Origin: an uncultured Bacteroidota bacterium
GTDB taxonomy: Bacteria > Bacteroidota > Bacteroidia > AKYH767-A > 2013-40CM-41-45
Direction of reading: 5' to 3'
Length of the DNA: 64,000 nt
NCBI GenBank assembly: GCA_937871435.1
Contig: CALMQM010000025.1
Location: 1-64,000 of the forward strand
Made by a program: the position numbers and the translations under genes. The notes beneath the pieces are model-generated. The model made no database searches. It was given only the letters and a program-made list of their open reading frames with translations, and was not told where the DNA came from. Below, one piece after another: positions 45,600 through 54,798 of this stretch. Positions within the stretch are counted from its first letter, which is position 1. Each line of letters begins with the position of its first letter.

Positions 45600-45941
45600 T
45601 TAACTTCCTCTATACGTAGTAAATCCGTACGGACTTAAAAGCAGTGGTATGTGGTAATGTTTAGTGTCTTTGATTTCGAACACAAGTTGAACGAAAGGAT
45701 AAAAGCTTTGTAATTGTTGCGCTGCAAAATAAGGAGCGGTTTCAAAAGTCATCCTGTACATTCCCGGATCAAGTATAGCATCCGCTTTCAAAAGATCAGA
45801 AATTCTCCCGTCCTGATTGGTGATTCCGTTTCCTAGCATCATCCATTTGTCGCCGGGCAATGATTTTTCGAAAACAATTTTTATTCCGGAAGCAGGAAGA
45901 CCTTTCGATGTATCGAGAATATGTGTTGTGATCTGACTCAT
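45600..45941 (-). CDS. uraH: 5-hydroxyisourate hydrolase (transthyretin-like)
   Basis: Hydrolyses 5-hydroxyisourate, the product of urate oxidation, to OHCU. The 113-residue protein has the family ends: ITTHILDTSKGLPASGI with the active-site His at the N-terminus, HYHIPLLLSPYGFTTYRGS at the C-terminus with the YRGS signature. No signal peptide, so cytoplasmic. It overlaps the OHCU decarboxylase gene by 4 bases and is the last gene of the purine operon. The 3' flank is extremely AT-rich with no terminator seen. Confidence 0.95.
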   Translation of the reverse strand: MSQITTHILDTSKGLPASGIKIVFEKSLPGDKWMMLGNGITNQDGRISDLLKADAILDPGMYRMTFETAPYFAAQQLQSFYPFVQLVFEIKDTKHYHIPLLLSPYGFTTYRGS

Positions 45942-46441
45942 GGGACTAATTTTTGTAAACGTAAATGAGTGATTTTGTGCTGTTCGGCTGCTGCAATTTT
46001 TAATTCCGTTTGTTTATCGTTGTGAATCCGTGTATTAAGGAGTTCAAGCATTTCCGATGCACTCTTTCCTGTGGCACAAACAATAAATATAAATCCGAAT
46101 TTATTTTCATATGCTGCATTCCCTTTTGCCAATGCTTCAAGTACATCCTGTGAAGCACTATTTACGGAAGCTTGTTCGCTGCCCGCAAGCTTACTTGTTG
46201 TCGCGAACTTTTTTTCCAGACTTTTTAAATCTCCGATTTTAGGATGATGTAAAAATGCTTCGAGCCAATCGTTTTCATTGGTTTCGTTCCAGACTTCATC
46301 GGCAGCTTTTAGCAAAGCATCTTTTGTAGCAAATGGCCTGCGTAGGATCATTCCGTTTGTCCATGATGAGGAACCACAACATTTGGTGAATTCCTCTCGA
46401 AGTACATTCGCATCCAGCTGATTCAATTCGGCAATTGTCAT
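45938..46441 (-). CDS. uraD: OHCU decarboxylase
   Basis: Decarboxylates OHCU stereospecifically to S-allantoin. The 167-residue helical protein carries the catalytic His in EAFLHHPKIGD, the conserved Ser/Glu segment LAGSEQASV, and FGFIFIVCATGKSASEMLEL followed by KITHLRLQKL. The ATG at 46441 is chosen because MTIAELNQLDANVLREEF matches the usual start and it lies just after the allantoicase stop; a longer frame from 46468 would overlap that gene. Coupled to the hydrolase gene by a 4-base overlap, so the two enzymes after urate oxidase are made together. Confidence 0.93.
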   Translation of the reverse strand: MTIAELNQLDANVLREEFTKCCGSSSWTNGMILRRPFATKDALLKAADEVWNETNENDWLEAFLHHPKIGDLKSLEKKFATTSKLAGSEQASVNSASQDVLEALAKGNAAYENKFGFIFIVCATGKSASEMLELLNTRIHNDKQTELKIAAAEQHKITHLRLQKLVP

Positions 46442-46448
46442 ATCCTGT

Positions 46449-47462
46449 TTATCTGCTGATATTTCCAAAGCATCTCAGTCGGCTCACTCCTCCGTCCGGA
46501 TAAATAAATAAACGAATGTGTGAAACGTTATCATGCACGAGAATTTCTTTTTCAAAAAAATGTTCGTGATCTGCCTGCAATTTTTGTTTGGGTAAAATTT
46601 CTTTCCAGACGATTGCAGACTGACCGGGATCTTTTTCCTGTTCCTTCGTCATGGTACAGGCTTCAATCGAACAGGTGTCGGGATAATTACCTTTGAAATG
46701 ACATGTATCTACAAGCATTTTTGAGATTTTCCCGGGATGAGCAAGGCGGATAATTACCCAGTCGCGGTTGTTGGGTGTTCTGTTTCTTTTCGTTTCCCAT
46801 CCATCACCCATATTGATTCCTCTTCCGGGCATGAGGAGATTATCCATGTGAGAAAAAAACATGTCGTTACACAAGATCGCTTTGGCGCCATTCAATGCGG
46901 AAGCGAGATCAATCACGTCGCCTGCTTTTACAGCGTTCCAGTCTTTCTGAACTTCTCCATATACTTTCAAACGGGCGACTCCTCCATCAGGATAAATATG
47001 AAGCTTCACATGTGTGAACAATGTTGCATTTGTACATGCGTAAAAATTCTGACTTCCGGGATTCAATGGTGATTTGGGTAAAATTTCTTTCCACGTCACA
47101 TCAGATGATGTCGGATCAGTTCCTGCAGGAAGAGTACATGCTTCCACAGAAGCGTAAGGAGGATGATTGCCAAGAAAGAAATTCGTATCGATATCAAAGC
47201 CGTGTATGATGCCGGCTGCACCTAACTGAACAATGCACCAGTCATGCCCTTCGACACGTTTCCGCCGCGATTCCCAACCATCCATCCATTTTCCACGGTC
47301 TGTATATTTATCCGCGATAAATATACCGCGTCCGGGCTTAATCAGGTTTTCTTTTTCGGCAAAAAAATCATCTGTACATGCAATTGCTTTCGCGCCCAAT
47401 CTATCCGATGCAAGGTTGATCAGCTGAGTAAATGCCGGGGCATTCGTACTTTCTTTTATCAT
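46449..47462 (-). CDS. alc: Allantoicase
   Basis: Hydrolyses allantoate to ureidoglycolate and urea. The 337-residue protein shows the two-fold internal repeat of the family: GAKAIACTDDFFAEKENLIK with GRGIFIADK and GWESRRKR, then GAKAILCNDMFFSHMDNLLM with GRGINMGDGWETKRNR. Each half also ends in an Asp/Asn-rich jelly-roll segment (HGFDIDTNFFLGNHPPYASV; LVDTCHFKGNYPDTCSIEAC). It overlaps the allantoinase gene by 4 bases. No ureidoglycolate lyase or urease gene lies in the window. Confidence 0.95.
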   Translation of the reverse strand: MIKESTNAPAFTQLINLASDRLGAKAIACTDDFFAEKENLIKPGRGIFIADKYTDRGKWMDGWESRRKRVEGHDWCIVQLGAAGIIHGFDIDTNFFLGNHPPYASVEACTLPAGTDPTSSDVTWKEILPKSPLNPGSQNFYACTNATLFTHVKLHIYPDGGVARLKVYGEVQKDWNAVKAGDVIDLASALNGAKAILCNDMFFSHMDNLLMPGRGINMGDGWETKRNRTPNNRDWVIIRLAHPGKISKMLVDTCHFKGNYPDTCSIEACTMTKEQEKDPGQSAIVWKEILPKQKLQADHEHFFEKEILVHDNVSHIRLFIYPDGGVSRLRCFGNISR

Positions 47463-48814
47463 GGTTTTCTTAAAATCACATTTCCTGTGGGCGAAGATAC
47501 TAAGGAACCTTTATCGTAAACCTTGATTCCCCTTACAAATGTTTGTTCCACAAGTCCGCTCAGCATTTGTCCTTCATATGGAGTAATCGGATGACGGAAA
47601 CGAATGTTACTCCGGGATACCTTCAGTTTTTTTTCCGGACTCCAGATGACGATATCTGCATCAGCTCCGATTTCAAGTCGTCCTTTGTTTTTCAATCCAA
47701 GAAAATCGGCAACATTTGTACTCATCAGACGTGAAATTTCAGCTACGTCAGTTTTGTCGCGCAGTGCGAGTGTCCAAACAATGGCAAGAGAAAACTGGAG
47801 AGATGATATTCCGCCCCAGGCATCTCTGAGATTTCCACTTTCCAGTTCCTTAATATCCGGAGGAGCAGGAGAGTGATCCGTGACAATAAAATCAAGCGTT
47901 TTGTCTTTCAATGCGGCCCAGAGCAATGCATTGTTTTCTTTTTCCCGAATAGGCGGTGTGCATTTGAAACGTGTGTCACCATCCGGAATACTTTCGGCAT
48001 CGAAAAAAAGATAATGCGGACAAGTTTCCACAGTCAAAGGAATTCCTTTGGATCTTGCAGCACGAATTTGAGGAAGAGAATCAGAAGAAGACAAATGAAC
48101 AATATGAACATGCACGCCGGTTTTTTCACTCAAGGTGATGAGCGCTTTGATCGCTTCATCCTCCCAGGAGCGCGGACGGGAATTCAGAAAGGCTTTGTAT
48201 GAATACGAATCTTCTTCAAAAGCTTTTTGTCCTTTGTGTTTAGAGTCGAGTTCAGCGTGTGCCAGTAACGGTACATTGTGTTTTTTTAAAATCGGTGCTG
48301 CCTTTTCAAGATCTTTCACACTTGCATTTGGAAAATCATCAATTCCGGAATGCGTAAGAAATGCTTTGAATCCAAGTACTCCGGCATTAATCAAAGGCTC
48401 CAGTTGAGAAGTATCGCCGGAAACAATTCCGCCATAAAATCCGCAGTCGACAAACAATTTACCTTTCGCTGCTTCCAGTTTCTCATTCAGATTTTTCACA
48501 CTGGTTGTAACGGGAGTAGAATTAAGCGGCATGTCAACCAGGGTGGTAATCCCTCCTGCAGCCGCAGCGCTGGTAGCTGTCTCAAATCCTTCCCATTCTG
48601 TTCTTCCGGGTTCATTGATATGCACATGACAGTCAATCAATCCGGGCATGACAACAGAATCTTTTGCCTCTTCAAATACTTTTGCGGACTTAACATCTCC
48701 TTTTCCATCCACGATGTCAATAATTTTTCCTTCGTGAATATATAACGTGGCGTCTTTCAGCTCTCCATGTATAAGAACACGTTTACTGTGAATGGCAAGA
48801 TCCGGGATTGACAT
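47459..48814 (-). CDS. allB: Allantoinase (cyclic amidohydrolase)
   Basis: Opens the hydantoin ring of allantoin to give allantoate. The 451-residue TIM-barrel enzyme has the metal site residues of the dihydroorotase superfamily: GLIDCHVHINEPGRTEWEGF, the carboxylated Lys region GFKAFLTHSGID (near 152), LLAHAELDSK, HIVHLSSSDSLPQI, CPHYLFF, KCTPPIR and VTDHSPAP. The R-T-E-W-E-G-F string favours allantoinase over dihydropyrimidinase. It begins 62 bases after the urate oxidase gene in the same operon. Confidence 0.94.
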   Translation of the reverse strand: MSIPDLAIHSKRVLIHGELKDATLYIHEGKIIDIVDGKGDVKSAKVFEEAKDSVVMPGLIDCHVHINEPGRTEWEGFETATSAAAAGGITTLVDMPLNSTPVTTSVKNLNEKLEAAKGKLFVDCGFYGGIVSGDTSQLEPLINAGVLGFKAFLTHSGIDDFPNASVKDLEKAAPILKKHNVPLLAHAELDSKHKGQKAFEEDSYSYKAFLNSRPRSWEDEAIKALITLSEKTGVHVHIVHLSSSDSLPQIRAARSKGIPLTVETCPHYLFFDAESIPDGDTRFKCTPPIREKENNALLWAALKDKTLDFIVTDHSPAPPDIKELESGNLRDAWGGISSLQFSLAIVWTLALRDKTDVAEISRLMSTNVADFLGLKNKGRLEIGADADIVIWSPEKKLKVSRSNIRFRHPITPYEGQMLSGLVEQTFVRGIKVYDKGSLVSSPTGNVILRKP

Positions 48815-48876
48815 TTGTTTGAATAAAAATTCGTGTAGTACTTCCTGCTTTTATCAACAGGCATCACAAGGTACGT

Positions 48877-50211
48877 TTATCTGGTGGATTCCAGTGCAGC
48901 GATGTTAGCTCCCTGATTAATCCAGTCACCAATCAGCGCACGTTCCTCTTCCGTGATACCGGTTTTGTTTGCCTGCGGCATTGTCTTGGTTTGAACAGCA
49001 CGGACAAGAATTCGTTGTGCCATCTTCTGGATTTGTTCCGGAGTATCAAACATGACACCTCCGGGAGCAATTTTCTGTACATCATCAGTTGGATGCGCGG
49101 AATGACAACTCTGACAACGTGACTGGAATATCGGCATTACTTCAGTGAAGGAAACCGGGGCCGAAGATGTACGCGTACTTTTTACCGGAGCAGTTACAAT
49201 GACCAAAGCGATCAAAGCAACTGTCGCGAAAGGAATCATCCAGACAGCATGCTGACCTTTTTCATGCATATTGATGTAATGTCTTACAGCGACACTGGCA
49301 AGAGTGAGTCCACCTAAAACTGCCCAGTTAAAAGCATTCCCATAAGTAGTAGGGAAGTGGTTACTGATCATCACAAAGATGACAGGCAAGGTCATGTAAT
49401 TGTTGTGCAGTGATCGAAGGCCTGCAAATTTTCCAAGGTTTGGATCGAGGGGCTTTCCTTGTTTGGCAGCTTTCACCATCGCTTTTTGTGATGGAATAAT
49501 CACGAAAAAAACATTGCCTGCCATGATTGTTCCGATTAAAGCTCCCACATGAATGAATGCGGCACGACCGCTGAGAAAATGACTGAGAAAATAAGCGATG
49601 AAAATAATAATCGTTCCGCCGACCAGTGCGAATGATTTCTTTTTGTGAATTAATGGTGTGCTGCAAAGGAAGTCATACAAGAACCATCCTCCGATAAGTG
49701 TCCCGCTTCCAATCAGGATTGCTGTCGCAGAGGAAATTTTTGCGACAGAAGGATCCACCATAAATGACTTCGCGTTGAAATAATATACGAGCATCAACAG
49801 AATAATTCCTGTCAGCCAGGTGAAATAAGCTTCATATTTAAACCAATGTAATTTTTTAGGAAGCTCACCGGGAGCGATCTTGTATTTTTCTACATAATAA
49901 AATCCGCCTCCATGAATTGCCCAAAGGTTCCCTGCAAGTTCATCACGGAGATTTTCAGTACGGTTCAAACTATTCTCAAGGAAAATAAAATAGAACGACG
50001 CACCAATCCAGGAAATACCGAGTATCACATGCGCCCAGCGGAAAAGCAGGTGGATCCAATCCATCACATGAGCACCAAGACCGTAATGATCGACAATCTG
50101 ATACACACCAAAGCCGATGAAAATAGCAACAGCCAACCAGGCGATAACTTTTCTGTAAAGCCTGATTTCTTCAATCGATTCCTTTAACTCCTCAATCTCG
50201 TGTTGATCCAT
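48877..50211 (-). CDS. puuD: Membrane-bound urate oxidase fused to cytochrome c (PuuD type)
   Basis: Oxidises urate to 5-hydroxyisourate. The 444-residue protein has about eight membrane helices (residues 20-320, opening MDWIHLLFRWAHVILGISWI, the urate oxidase N-terminal family) and a C-terminal periplasmic cytochrome c domain with a standard CXXCH (C366, C369, H370) and a distal Met in TKTMPQANKTGIT. Unlike soluble uricase it should pass electrons to the respiratory chain and avoid making hydrogen peroxide. It replaces uricase in this operon: no soluble urate oxidase is encoded here. Confidence 0.92.
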   Translation of the reverse strand: MDQHEIEELKESIEEIRLYRKVIAWLAVAIFIGFGVYQIVDHYGLGAHVMDWIHLLFRWAHVILGISWIGASFYFIFLENSLNRTENLRDELAGNLWAIHGGGFYYVEKYKIAPGELPKKLHWFKYEAYFTWLTGIILLMLVYYFNAKSFMVDPSVAKISSATAILIGSGTLIGGWFLYDFLCSTPLIHKKKSFALVGGTIIIFIAYFLSHFLSGRAAFIHVGALIGTIMAGNVFFVIIPSQKAMVKAAKQGKPLDPNLGKFAGLRSLHNNYMTLPVIFVMISNHFPTTYGNAFNWAVLGGLTLASVAVRHYINMHEKGQHAVWMIPFATVALIALVIVTAPVKSTRTSSAPVSFTEVMPIFQSRCQSCHSAHPTDDVQKIAPGGVMFDTPEQIQKMAQRILVRAVQTKTMPQANKTGITEEERALIGDWINQGANIAALESTR

Positions 50212-50236
50212 TTCGGGATAATATGATGCTGAACGA

Positions 50237-52549
50237 TTATTGATTTTTCTTCTTTTTGATTTCTTCTATGGAAAGAAGAATCACTTCATTGGTTGCAGGC
50301 AAACGGAAAGATGGTTCGTATGCATGATCTCCAACAGCGGATATAGCATCCTTAATTGCCAACCATGAACTGAAGGCAAGCATTAGTGGAGGTTCCGCGA
50401 CAGCTTTACTCTTTCTTATAGCATTCGGATTCGGAGCGTTCTGCAGGAGCTGAACCCTGAAATCTTCCGGTACATCCTGCACCGATGGGATCTTATATGT
50501 ATCCGGTGAATGGTTCAGCAAATTGCCTTTGCTGTCCCATTTAATTTCTTCTGTCGTACACCAGCCAAGACCTTGTATAAATCCTCCTTCAACCTGACCA
50601 ATGTCCAGACCTTCATTGATGGAATCTCCCACATCATGCAGAATATCCGTCCGTAAATGTCTTACATATCCGGTAAGAGTATCGAGTAGAACTTCGCTCA
50701 CAGACATGCCGAACGCATAATAATTGAATGGCTTTCCCCAACCTTTTTGTTTGTCCCAGCCAATATTTGGAGTGGCATAAAATCCGGTAGCACTTAAACT
50801 TACCTGTTGCAAATTGGCCAAAGTCATTGCCTCCGCAAATGAAATTTTGCGCTCAGGATATTGATTATCGAAAATAGTATTGTCTTTTATCAGAATATCT
50901 TTTTCAGCAGACGCTTCAGCAGGATAGCTTTTACTGAATTCGGAGGCCATCAGTTTCACAATTCTTGCGCGAAGAATATCTATCGCATTTTTTACGGCCA
51001 TCCCGTTCAGATCTGTCCCGGCTGATGCAGCCGTAGCGGAGGTATTCGGTACTTTAGATGTATTGGTCGCGTTCACTTTGATACGATCCAGACTTACGCC
51101 CATTTCAGAAGCAGCGATCTGCGCGATCTTTGTGTTGAGACCTTGTCCCATCTCTGTACCTCCGTGATTTACGAGGATAGTTCCGTCCTTGTAAATGTTT
51201 ACCAATGCTCCGGCCTGATTCAGAAATGTTGTGGTAAATGAAATTCCGAATTTTACCGGCGTGAATGCCAGTCCTTTTTTATAAAACTCATTTCGCGCAT
51301 TGAATGCATCAACTTCTTTTCTTCGTTGATAGTAATCAGAAGAAAGCGACAATTCTTCAAACAATACAGGCAAACGGTTCAATTCTACTTCTTGTCCATA
51401 GTGTGTGATTGCACGTTCACCGGTTTCATAGAAATTGATTTTCCGTATATCAGCGGAATCTTTTTTCAGGAAACGAGCGATTCGGTCAATCACAGTTTCC
51501 ATACCCGCCACACCTTGTGGTCCGCCAAATCCACGGAATGCTGTGTTAGAAGGAAGATTTGTTTTATACGCTTTTCCAACAACAGTCATGTTTGGAATGA
51601 AGTAAGCATTGTCGGCATGCAGCATTGCTCTCTCAAGAATCGCGATACTCAGATCTGTTGCACAACCGCCATCCGCATGTTGTTCGAATTTCAACGCGTC
51701 AATTTTTCCTGCATCATCGAAACCAACTTCGTAGTGAATAAAGTAAGGATGTCTTTTTCCGGTCATCTTCTGATCATCATCCCTGAACAAACGAATAGAT
51801 ACAGGTCTCCGTGTTGCATGCGCAAGCAATGCTGCCCATGCAGCTGTATGGTTGGCTTGTGTTTCCTTTCCTCCGAATGCTCCGCCCATTCTTCTTGTCT
51901 CCACAACAATTTCGTTTTTGGGAAGCCCCAAAACTTCAGCAACGATTGCCTGTGTTTCGGAAGGATGTTGTGTAGATGAATAAATATTCATTTCATGACC
52001 TTCACCGGGAATAGCAAGACATGACTGTGTTTCCAGATACCAGTGTTCCTGGGCTCCGGTGCGGACTTCTCCGCTGAGAATATGTTTGGATTTTTTGAGT
52101 GCCGCATCCGCATCTCCTCGTTGCATAGTACGGGGAGGGGCGAGGAGTGTATTTTTTTGTATAGCTGTTTCAAGATCCAGGATTGCGTCCAATGGTTCAA
52201 ACTCAATACGGATGAGCTTTTCCGCGGCTCTTGCGCATTCAGCATTTTCAGCTGCAATGAGAACGATGGCTTGCCCTACACAAATCACTTCTTTGTCGGC
52301 CAGACAAGGTTCATCGTGAACTACAGGTCCGAGTTGGTTTTCACCGGGAATATCTTTTGCCAGAACGATTGCATGCACACCGGGAACAGAAGAAGCAGTG
52401 GAAATATCGATGGATTTTATTTTCGCATACGCATGCGGACTATACATAATGTGTCCGTACAACAATTGTGTATTGACGAGAATATCGTCGATGTAAACGG
52501 ATTGCCCGCTGACATGTTTGCCGGCGCTATCGTGAGGGATATTTTTCAT
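50237..52549 (-). CDS. xdhB: Xanthine dehydrogenase, molybdopterin-binding subunit
   Basis: Catalytic subunit of 770 residues for hypoxanthine and xanthine hydroxylation to urate. Molybdenum site motifs are in order: MGGAFGGKETQANHTAAW (near 226), NTAFRGFGGPQGVAG (near 340), GGTEMGQGLNTKIAQIA (near 452), and the catalytic Glu in KSKAVAEPPLMLAFSSW near the C-terminus. No signal peptide; cytoplasmic. It begins 21 bases after the iron-sulfur/FAD subunit gene and 25 bases before the urate oxidase gene, so urate is produced and consumed by products of the same operon. Confidence 0.95.
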   Translation of the reverse strand: MKNIPHDSAGKHVSGQSVYIDDILVNTQLLYGHIMYSPHAYAKIKSIDISTASSVPGVHAIVLAKDIPGENQLGPVVHDEPCLADKEVICVGQAIVLIAAENAECARAAEKLIRIEFEPLDAILDLETAIQKNTLLAPPRTMQRGDADAALKKSKHILSGEVRTGAQEHWYLETQSCLAIPGEGHEMNIYSSTQHPSETQAIVAEVLGLPKNEIVVETRRMGGAFGGKETQANHTAAWAALLAHATRRPVSIRLFRDDDQKMTGKRHPYFIHYEVGFDDAGKIDALKFEQHADGGCATDLSIAILERAMLHADNAYFIPNMTVVGKAYKTNLPSNTAFRGFGGPQGVAGMETVIDRIARFLKKDSADIRKINFYETGERAITHYGQEVELNRLPVLFEELSLSSDYYQRRKEVDAFNARNEFYKKGLAFTPVKFGISFTTTFLNQAGALVNIYKDGTILVNHGGTEMGQGLNTKIAQIAASEMGVSLDRIKVNATNTSKVPNTSATAASAGTDLNGMAVKNAIDILRARIVKLMASEFSKSYPAEASAEKDILIKDNTIFDNQYPERKISFAEAMTLANLQQVSLSATGFYATPNIGWDKQKGWGKPFNYYAFGMSVSEVLLDTLTGYVRHLRTDILHDVGDSINEGLDIGQVEGGFIQGLGWCTTEEIKWDSKGNLLNHSPDTYKIPSVQDVPEDFRVQLLQNAPNPNAIRKSKAVAEPPLMLAFSSWLAIKDAISAVGDHAYEPSFRLPATNEVILLSIEEIKKKKNQ

Positions 52550-52570
52550 TGGATGTTTTGCCGGATAAGC

Positions 52571-54010
52571 TTAGTGTTGTGTGTCTTGCCAGAATTTCAA
52601 CATGAGATTGCGGGCTGCGAGTCTGCGGAATTCGGCGCCGGAACGTGTATCAGAAAGCGGGGTAAATTCGGAATAGACATATTCGCCCGCCTGTTCCGCA
52701 ATTTCACGTGTCCATTTTTTTCCAACAAGATAATTTTCCGCTGTCACTGCTCTTTTGGTTCGTTCAGCCATTCCGCCGTATGCGAGAACAGCCGCACTGA
52801 TAAAATCACCCTGAAATGTGAGACTGAATCCTCCGCTAAGTGTGGAGATGTCGAGGTCTTTTCTTTTGGAAACTTTGTATGAACGGACAATTGAATTCGG
52901 ATTCATTTTAGGAATGATGACGGCAGAAATCAGTTCATTGGATTGCCGTTGTGTTTTTCTGTAACCAATAATAAATTCCGTCATCGGGATTTCTCTTTTA
53001 CCGGAAATTGATTGCAGTTCAATTCTTGCATTCAAAGCCATCAACACGGGTAAGGTATCTCCGATAGGCGAAGCACTGCCGATATTTCCGCCAAATGTTG
53101 CAAGAGATCTGATTTGACGTGAACCAAATACGCTCAACATTTTGTACAACGGAGGAAAAATATTTTCGCAATACTTCCGAATATCTTCCAGGTTCATTCC
53201 TGCACCGAATGAAAATTCCCTGTCTGCGGTTTTTATTTCTTTGAGTGCACTCAATGCTGACAAGTCGAGAATCTTCCCGAGCACTTCGTGTTTTTTTGTT
53301 ACTCTGAGTGCAATGTCTGTAGCCCCCTGCACGATCAATGCATCCGGATTTTCAGAAAGGAAGCGAAGAGCTTCTTCCAATTGTTGTGGTCGAACATAAA
53401 TCTGGTTGCCTGAAAGCAGTCGGATGCTGTTCTGATCCTTTGATATTGACTTTAATTTTTGAATGACATTTTTTTCTTCTTCAGAAAAGTGATCTCTCCC
53501 TTCGTGCACACATGCGGCAGCGGCAGCTTCCACAATAGGCCGATAGCCTGTGCAGCGACATAAATTTCCTGTAAGTGCGTCTTGTATTTCGTCTTTAGAA
53601 GGTGAATTGGAAGTTTTGTACAACGCAAGGAGGGACATAATAAATCCGGGAGTACAATACCCACACTGACTTCCATTGCGTTCAATCATTTCCTGCTGAA
53701 CAGGATGGTACTGATTGTCTTTTTTCAGGTTTTCTACAGTGACGAGTTGCTTGCCCTGCAACATCGGAAGAAAAACCAGGCAGGAATCAATTGCGGTGTA
53801 TTTGAGTCTTGAATCTGAATGAGGTTCCGCAATTACTACTGTACAGGCACCACAATCACCTTCCGCACATCCTTCTTTCGTTCCTTTGTGTTCAGCGGAT
53901 GCTCTGAGGTAATTGAGTACAGTCGTTGTTGGACTAAATCCGTCTTTTCCGATTCGTATTGTCCGGATTTCTCCGTCTTGTAAAAATGTAATTTCCGAAT
54001 TTTCCTGCAT
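52571..54010 (-). CDS. xdhA: Xanthine dehydrogenase, iron-sulfur/FAD subunit
   Basis: Electron-transfer subunit of 479 residues. The first 2Fe-2S domain has C48, C53 and C56 in EGCAEGDCGACTVV; the second has CGYCTPGFIMS and GNLCRCTGYRPIVEAA. The FAD domain follows from about 195 (FGAGMNLEDIRKYCENI; FGSRQIRSLATFGGNIGSAS). The start is taken at the ATG at 54010; the frame can be extended six codons to a TTG at 54028, but that codon overlaps a TAAATTTG box. First gene of the seven-gene purine operon running to 45600. Confidence 0.93.
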   Translation of the reverse strand: MQENSEITFLQDGEIRTIRIGKDGFSPTTTVLNYLRASAEHKGTKEGCAEGDCGACTVVIAEPHSDSRLKYTAIDSCLVFLPMLQGKQLVTVENLKKDNQYHPVQQEMIERNGSQCGYCTPGFIMSLLALYKTSNSPSKDEIQDALTGNLCRCTGYRPIVEAAAAACVHEGRDHFSEEEKNVIQKLKSISKDQNSIRLLSGNQIYVRPQQLEEALRFLSENPDALIVQGATDIALRVTKKHEVLGKILDLSALSALKEIKTADREFSFGAGMNLEDIRKYCENIFPPLYKMLSVFGSRQIRSLATFGGNIGSASPIGDTLPVLMALNARIELQSISGKREIPMTEFIIGYRKTQRQSNELISAVIIPKMNPNSIVRSYKVSKRKDLDISTLSGGFSLTFQGDFISAAVLAYGGMAERTKRAVTAENYLVGKKWTREIAEQAGEYVYSEFTPLSDTRSGAEFRRLAARNLMLKFWQDTQH

Positions 54011-54079
54011 AGATTTGAATTGCTTCAAATTTAAGGAAAGAAATGAGATGAAGAACAGTCAAGTACTCAGGAATAAAAT

Positions 54080-54087
54080 CAAATTTA
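54080..54087 (-). promoter_or_regulatory. Candidate -7 element for the xdhAB-puuD-ureide operon
   Basis: TAAATTTG on the minus strand fits TAnnTTTG, 70 bases before the xdhA ATG. The nearest TTTG upstream is 23 bases away, a little beyond the usual spacing. A second TAAATTTG lies at 54033-54026 without a good -33 partner. Confidence 0.3.
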
Positions 54088-54099
54088 TACCTTTAATTC

Positions 54100-54696
54100 A
54101 TGAAAAGCAGCAAACGAAAATTTAGCTTTATTTTGTTCATTGTTGTGATAGGTTTCCATAACTTTTCCTTTTCGCAGGCCTCACTTGGCTTAAAAACAGG
54201 AGCAGGGATTTTTTCAATTCAATCCGAATTAAAATCCAAATCCATGTTTGCATGGGAGGCCGGTTTTTTTTCTTACGCGGACCTTTCCGATAAAATTAAT
54301 CTTCAACCCGAAATTGATTTTTCTGATAAAGGGGGAGAAGTCAGTTTCGCGGACAGCTCCTACACCATTCATCTCCAAAGTGCCAATATGCGATTCATTG
54401 TATCCTATCTCTTCAATGATCATTTTTCAGCCGGAGCGGGTCCGTATTTTTCCTATATGTTCATGGCGAGACAAAACAAAGAGTTGGTTCCTAAATCCTG
54501 GTATTCACCTTTTGGCGTAGGTTTGAATGTTGCAGCAAGTGCATATGCCGGTGATTGGATTTTTTCGATTCGATATGATAAGAGTCTGTCCTTGCTCACC
54601 CGTGACAATGACGTGGAAATTTCAAAATCTTTCAATCCACTTAAAGGCTCACATGTAAATGGATTTTCGCTGGTGGTGTGTGTTGGATTCGATTAG
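54100..54696 (+). CDS. Small outer-membrane beta-barrel protein (PorT/OmpA-barrel-like)
   Basis: A 198-residue exported protein: signal peptide ending NFSFSQ, then alternating hydrophobic strands typical of an eight-stranded barrel (GLKTGAGIFSIQ, AGFFSYADLSDKINLQPEID, FRF-type strands such as MRFIVSYLFNDHFSAGAGPY), ending with VNGFSLVVCVGFD. Family members are usually annotated as porin-family or outer-membrane beta-barrel protein. It diverges from the purine operon across about 90 bases, so its promoter overlaps that region; a link to purine uptake is possible but unsupported. Confidence 0.72.
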   Translation: MKSSKRKFSFILFIVVIGFHNFSFSQASLGLKTGAGIFSIQSELKSKSMFAWEAGFFSYADLSDKINLQPEIDFSDKGGEVSFADSSYTIHLQSANMRFIVSYLFNDHFSAGAGPYFSYMFMARQNKELVPKSWYSPFGVGLNVAASAYAGDWIFSIRYDKSLSLLTRDNDVEISKSFNPLKGSHVNGFSLVVCVGFD

Positions 54697-54798
54697 TAGG
54701 AAGCAAGAACAAATTTGTCTGTTCGTTGTGAAAAAATTTCTGATTTATTTCCAGAAAGTACTATTCTGTCCGGACAACTCTGTCAAGAATGAAATCGA

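Noticed and set aside
51326-51979. 217-codon open frame opposite xdhB
   Set aside because: Fully inside xdhB in antisense, with unusual composition. Shadow frame.
52043-52882. 279-codon open frame on the plus strand opposite xdhB/xdhA
   Set aside because: It spans the junction of two clear genes on the other strand, and its translation is Cys- and Phe-rich with no family motif. An antisense shadow.
54011-54028. TTG start for xdhA at 54028
   Set aside because: The codon overlaps a TAAATTTG box, and the downstream ATG at 54010 gives the usual length.
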